DNA of 8,582 bases from Bacteroidales bacterium UBA1458 (GTDB lineage: Bacteria > Bacteroidota > Bacteroidia > Bacteroidales > VadinHA17). Position 1 is the stretch's first letter; the number at the start of each line of letters is the position of its first letter. Under the pieces are notes generated by a model. The model did no database searches and had not been told where the DNA came from. It saw nothing but the letters and a program-made list of their open reading frames with translations. The position numbers and the translations under genes are program-made. This document shows positions 7,025 through 8,582 of this stretch, piece by piece. The stretch is from contig DCSU01000136.1 of assembly GCA_002325785.1 (NCBI GenBank), positions 2,971-11,552 of the forward strand, written 5' to 3'.

Positions 7025-8137
7025 TTATAATATTGTTCCCTTTGGCTGCTTTTTGAATACTGCCTTGATTCTGATAAGCGGGGGCATGGTATCACCCAGC
7101 AGGAACCCCCAGGGTTTCAGTGTTTCGACATTATCGCAGATGAGTTTAACAACGGCAAGCATTGGTATTGAGATGAACATCCCGGGAATCCCCCATATGG
7201 CAGCCCCAACAAATACAGCCAGGAGAGAGAACAGTGCATTGAGCTTTACTTTTGAGGCAACGACCTTGGGAAGGATGTAATTGTTGTCAACAAATTGAAT
7301 CATAGAGTATACAATCAGGACATATATGGGATACCATGCGGAATCTTTGGTAATAAGTGCCACAATCATCGGCATTGCTACGGCCACTATACCTCCTATG
7401 ACACGTATCATGTTAAGTAATGCCCCAATGATGCCGAGCAGCAAAGCATATTCGATGCCCATGATTAAGAGGGCAGTAGTATTCAGAACGGCCATAATCC
7501 CGGCCTCAATGATCAGACCAATGAGATATTGCTGAATGAGTTTCTTGGTTTTGCTCACCAGTTGGCTCACTTTGCTCTGCTGGCCCAAACTGAAAAGCCT
7601 GTGGATAAACTCTATAAGGATTGAGTGGTAAAACAGGAGCATAAAGACGTAAACCGGGATCAGGAAGATCAAAACTAACAGGTTGCCGATGGATACAAGC
7701 GTATTCCCGATGGCGGCAGTGCCGGTATCAACCAGTTCACTGCGGGTTTTTAACACCCAGTCAGCCAGCTTCTGCGAATTAATGTCGAAATAGCCTGATA
7801 TCCAGACGATGGCCTGGTTAATCATCTCTGTGAATTTGTCAGCCAGGAATGGTAAGGAATCGCTCAGACGTGTTGCCTGCGAAAGCAGCAGCGCGCCAAA
7901 TGCTAATATGACCAGAACAGTGAAAGTAAGCGTAATGATGATGGCAATGACCCTGTTTACTCTCTTATCAACAAAGAAATTAACGACCGGATGGAGTACT
8001 ATAGCCAATATGGTTGCGAAAACTACCGGTACAAAAATGCTCCTTCCGATATAGAGCATAGCTATAAGGACGGCTAAACCGGTTAATAAAATACTTACTT
8101 TCAGATAACCCGGCAGTTTGATCCCTTCATTAGTCAC
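7025..8137 (-). CDS. AI-2E family (UPF0118/PerM-like) multipass membrane permease
   Basis: The product is 370 residues, a normal length for the family. Hydrophobic segments lie at about 13-30, 33-52, 61-85, 147-170, 205-228, 230-262, 270-284 and 302-335, with the large cytoplasmic or periplasmic loop at about 90-145 typical of the fold. The C-terminal signature QFVDNNYILPKVVASKVKLN (281-300) followed by ALFSLLAVFVGAAIWGIPGMFISIPMLAVVK matches AI-2E proteins and is of the Bacteroidota subtype. The conserved core that usually reads N-[LI]-IP-Y-IG is NMIRVIG here (242-248), with Arg245 and Val246 in place of Pro and Tyr. Start is GTG at 8135-8137, the only in-frame start after the upstream TGA; it overlaps the end of the preceding gene by 8 bp. 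Some family members export AI-2, others act as Na+/H+ antiporters; the substrate here is unknown. Confidence 0.92.
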   Translation of the reverse strand: MTNEGIKLPGYLKVSILLTGLAVLIAMLYIGRSIFVPVVFATILAIVLHPVVNFFVDKRVNRVIAIIITLTFTVLVILAFGALLLSQATRLSDSLPFLADKFTEMINQAIVWISGYFDINSQKLADWVLKTRSELVDTGTAAIGNTLVSIGNLLVLIFLIPVYVFMLLFYHSILIEFIHRLFSLGQQSKVSQLVSKTKKLIQQYLIGLIIEAGIMAVLNTTALLIMGIEYALLLGIIGALLNMIRVIGGIVAVAMPMIVALITKDSAWYPIYVLIVYSMIQFVDNNYILPKVVASKVKLNALFSLLAVFVGAAIWGIPGMFISIPMLAVVKLICDNVETLKPWGFLLGDTMPPLIRIKAVFKKQPKGTIL

Positions 8138-8531
8138 GGCTCCGGGATTTCACTCTCTTGTTCCGGAAAATGCGCAGAAGGGCTATTTCTCCCATTGACC
8201 TTAATGAGCCGGTGTTTTTGGATACAAACCTTGAGACCCCTGACTGCAATACGGGACTTATAACCCTTCTTAGCCCCGGACCTGCCAGGCCTTTGAAGAC
8301 CACGTTTGAAACCAAACCGGCGGCCAGTCCCAATGTTGTACCCAGTATGTTATCGACCATATGGGGAGATGAGGTAATATCCTTCAGGGTGCTACGGATC
8401 AGGTTGACAGGCTTGAGGCTTTCAGCAGTTGCATAAAATTGCGCTTTCAACTGCTTTCCACTGGCATCATGCTCAACTTCAAGTAATTGAATTGCCTTTT
8501 TAAGGTCGGCAGTTGAAGTTATTGGTTGCAT
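8130..8531 (-). CDS. Small uncharacterised Bacteroidota protein with one hydrophobic segment, paired with the AI-2E permease
   Basis: The product is 133 residues and I know no function for it. It opens with ITSTADLKKAIQLLEVEHDA, likely a helix with coiled-coil character, then QLKAQFYATAESLKPVNLIR (27-46), a region that looks like a recurring pattern of small Bacteroidota envelope proteins often found near YtxH or holin-like genes; this resemblance is from memory. A Gly/Ala-rich hydrophobic stretch (about 61-81, NILGTTLGLAAGLVSNVVFKG) could be a membrane segment or membrane-inserting hairpin. The C-terminus is strongly basic (RNKRVKSRSRD). No signal peptide is seen. It overlaps the AI-2E gene by 8 bp, so the two are almost certainly translated from one message. 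Start ATG at 8529-8531 is the first Met. Its 5' region lies within an inverted repeat (8503-8575). Confidence 0.8.
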   Translation of the reverse strand: MQPITSTADLKKAIQLLEVEHDASGKQLKAQFYATAESLKPVNLIRSTLKDITSSPHMVDNILGTTLGLAAGLVSNVVFKGLAGPGLRRVISPVLQSGVSRFVSKNTGSLRSMGEIALLRIFRNKRVKSRSRD

Positions 8532-8575
8532 CCGATTTTAATTAAGAATTCGCTTTATGATGTAATTGCCGACCT
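8503..8575. repeat. Imperfect 12-bp inverted repeat enclosing the start codon of the 133-aa gene
   Basis: AGGTCGGCAGTT at 8503-8514 and AATTGCCGACCT at 8564-8575 are complementary at 11 of 12 positions, and the odd pair is a G-U wobble if read on the + strand. In the minus-strand message the arms are in the 5' leader and in codons 6-10. The ATG at 8529-8531 is in the 49-nt loop. A T6 run (8577-8582) follows the right arm on the + strand, but a 49-nt loop is long for a terminator. Function, if any, is unknown. Confidence 0.45.
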
Positions 8576-8582
8576 GTTTTTT

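Noticed and set aside
8128..8130. ATG on the minus strand overlapping the TAA stop of the 133-aa gene as an alternative start for the AI-2E gene
   Set aside because: It is out of frame with the AI-2E coding sequence and reaches a stop after about nine codons. The GTG at 8135-8137 is the only in-frame start.

Overview
The window looks like a chromosomal segment from a member of the Bacteroidota. Three things suggest this: a PorT-type small outer-membrane barrel protein, an AI-2E-family permease and a small companion protein with Bacteroidota-style sequences, and TAnnTTTG-like -7 boxes in place of clear Shine-Dalgarno sites. I recognise these families from sequence motifs alone; no database search was run.

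Left part, + strand (1-4837). The window opens inside the C-terminal DNA-binding domain of an AraC-type regulator. Its stop codon lies in the first of three short direct repeats spaced exactly 33 bp apart. A tight three-gene operon follows: an outer-membrane beta-barrel protein (423-1769), a 12-TM RND/MMPL-type exporter (1774-4161) and a periplasmic LolA-like protein (4058-4837). The gaps are 4 nt and then a 104-nt overlap. Together they have the parts of an envelope lipid or hydrophobic-molecule trafficking route: inner-membrane pump, periplasmic carrier and outer-membrane barrel. No membrane-fusion protein or TolC-type channel is present. The substrate cannot be read from the sequence.

Middle, + strand (4868-6271). 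A complete mnmE (tRNA-modification GTPase) follows after 30 nt. It may be read through from the operon or driven by its own -7-like box.

Right part, - strand (6276-8531). A PorT-like outer-membrane barrel gene converges on mnmE with only 4 nt between the stop codons. Upstream of it, a two-gene unit encodes a 133-aa protein of unknown function and an AI-2E-family membrane protein, overlapping by 8 bp. An imperfect 12-bp inverted repeat encloses the start codon of the 133-aa gene.

Most of the window is ordinary chromosomal content. The points most worth a second look are the uncharacterised three-part transport operon, the long overlap that gives the RND protein an apparently overprinted tail, the loss of one of the two TM4/TM10 acidic residues in that pump, the 33-bp-spaced repeats before the operon, an atypical core motif in the AI-2E protein, and the start-codon-enclosing inverted repeat. 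No RNA genes, mobile elements or CRISPR arrays were seen, and no gene-free stretch exceeds about 170 bp.
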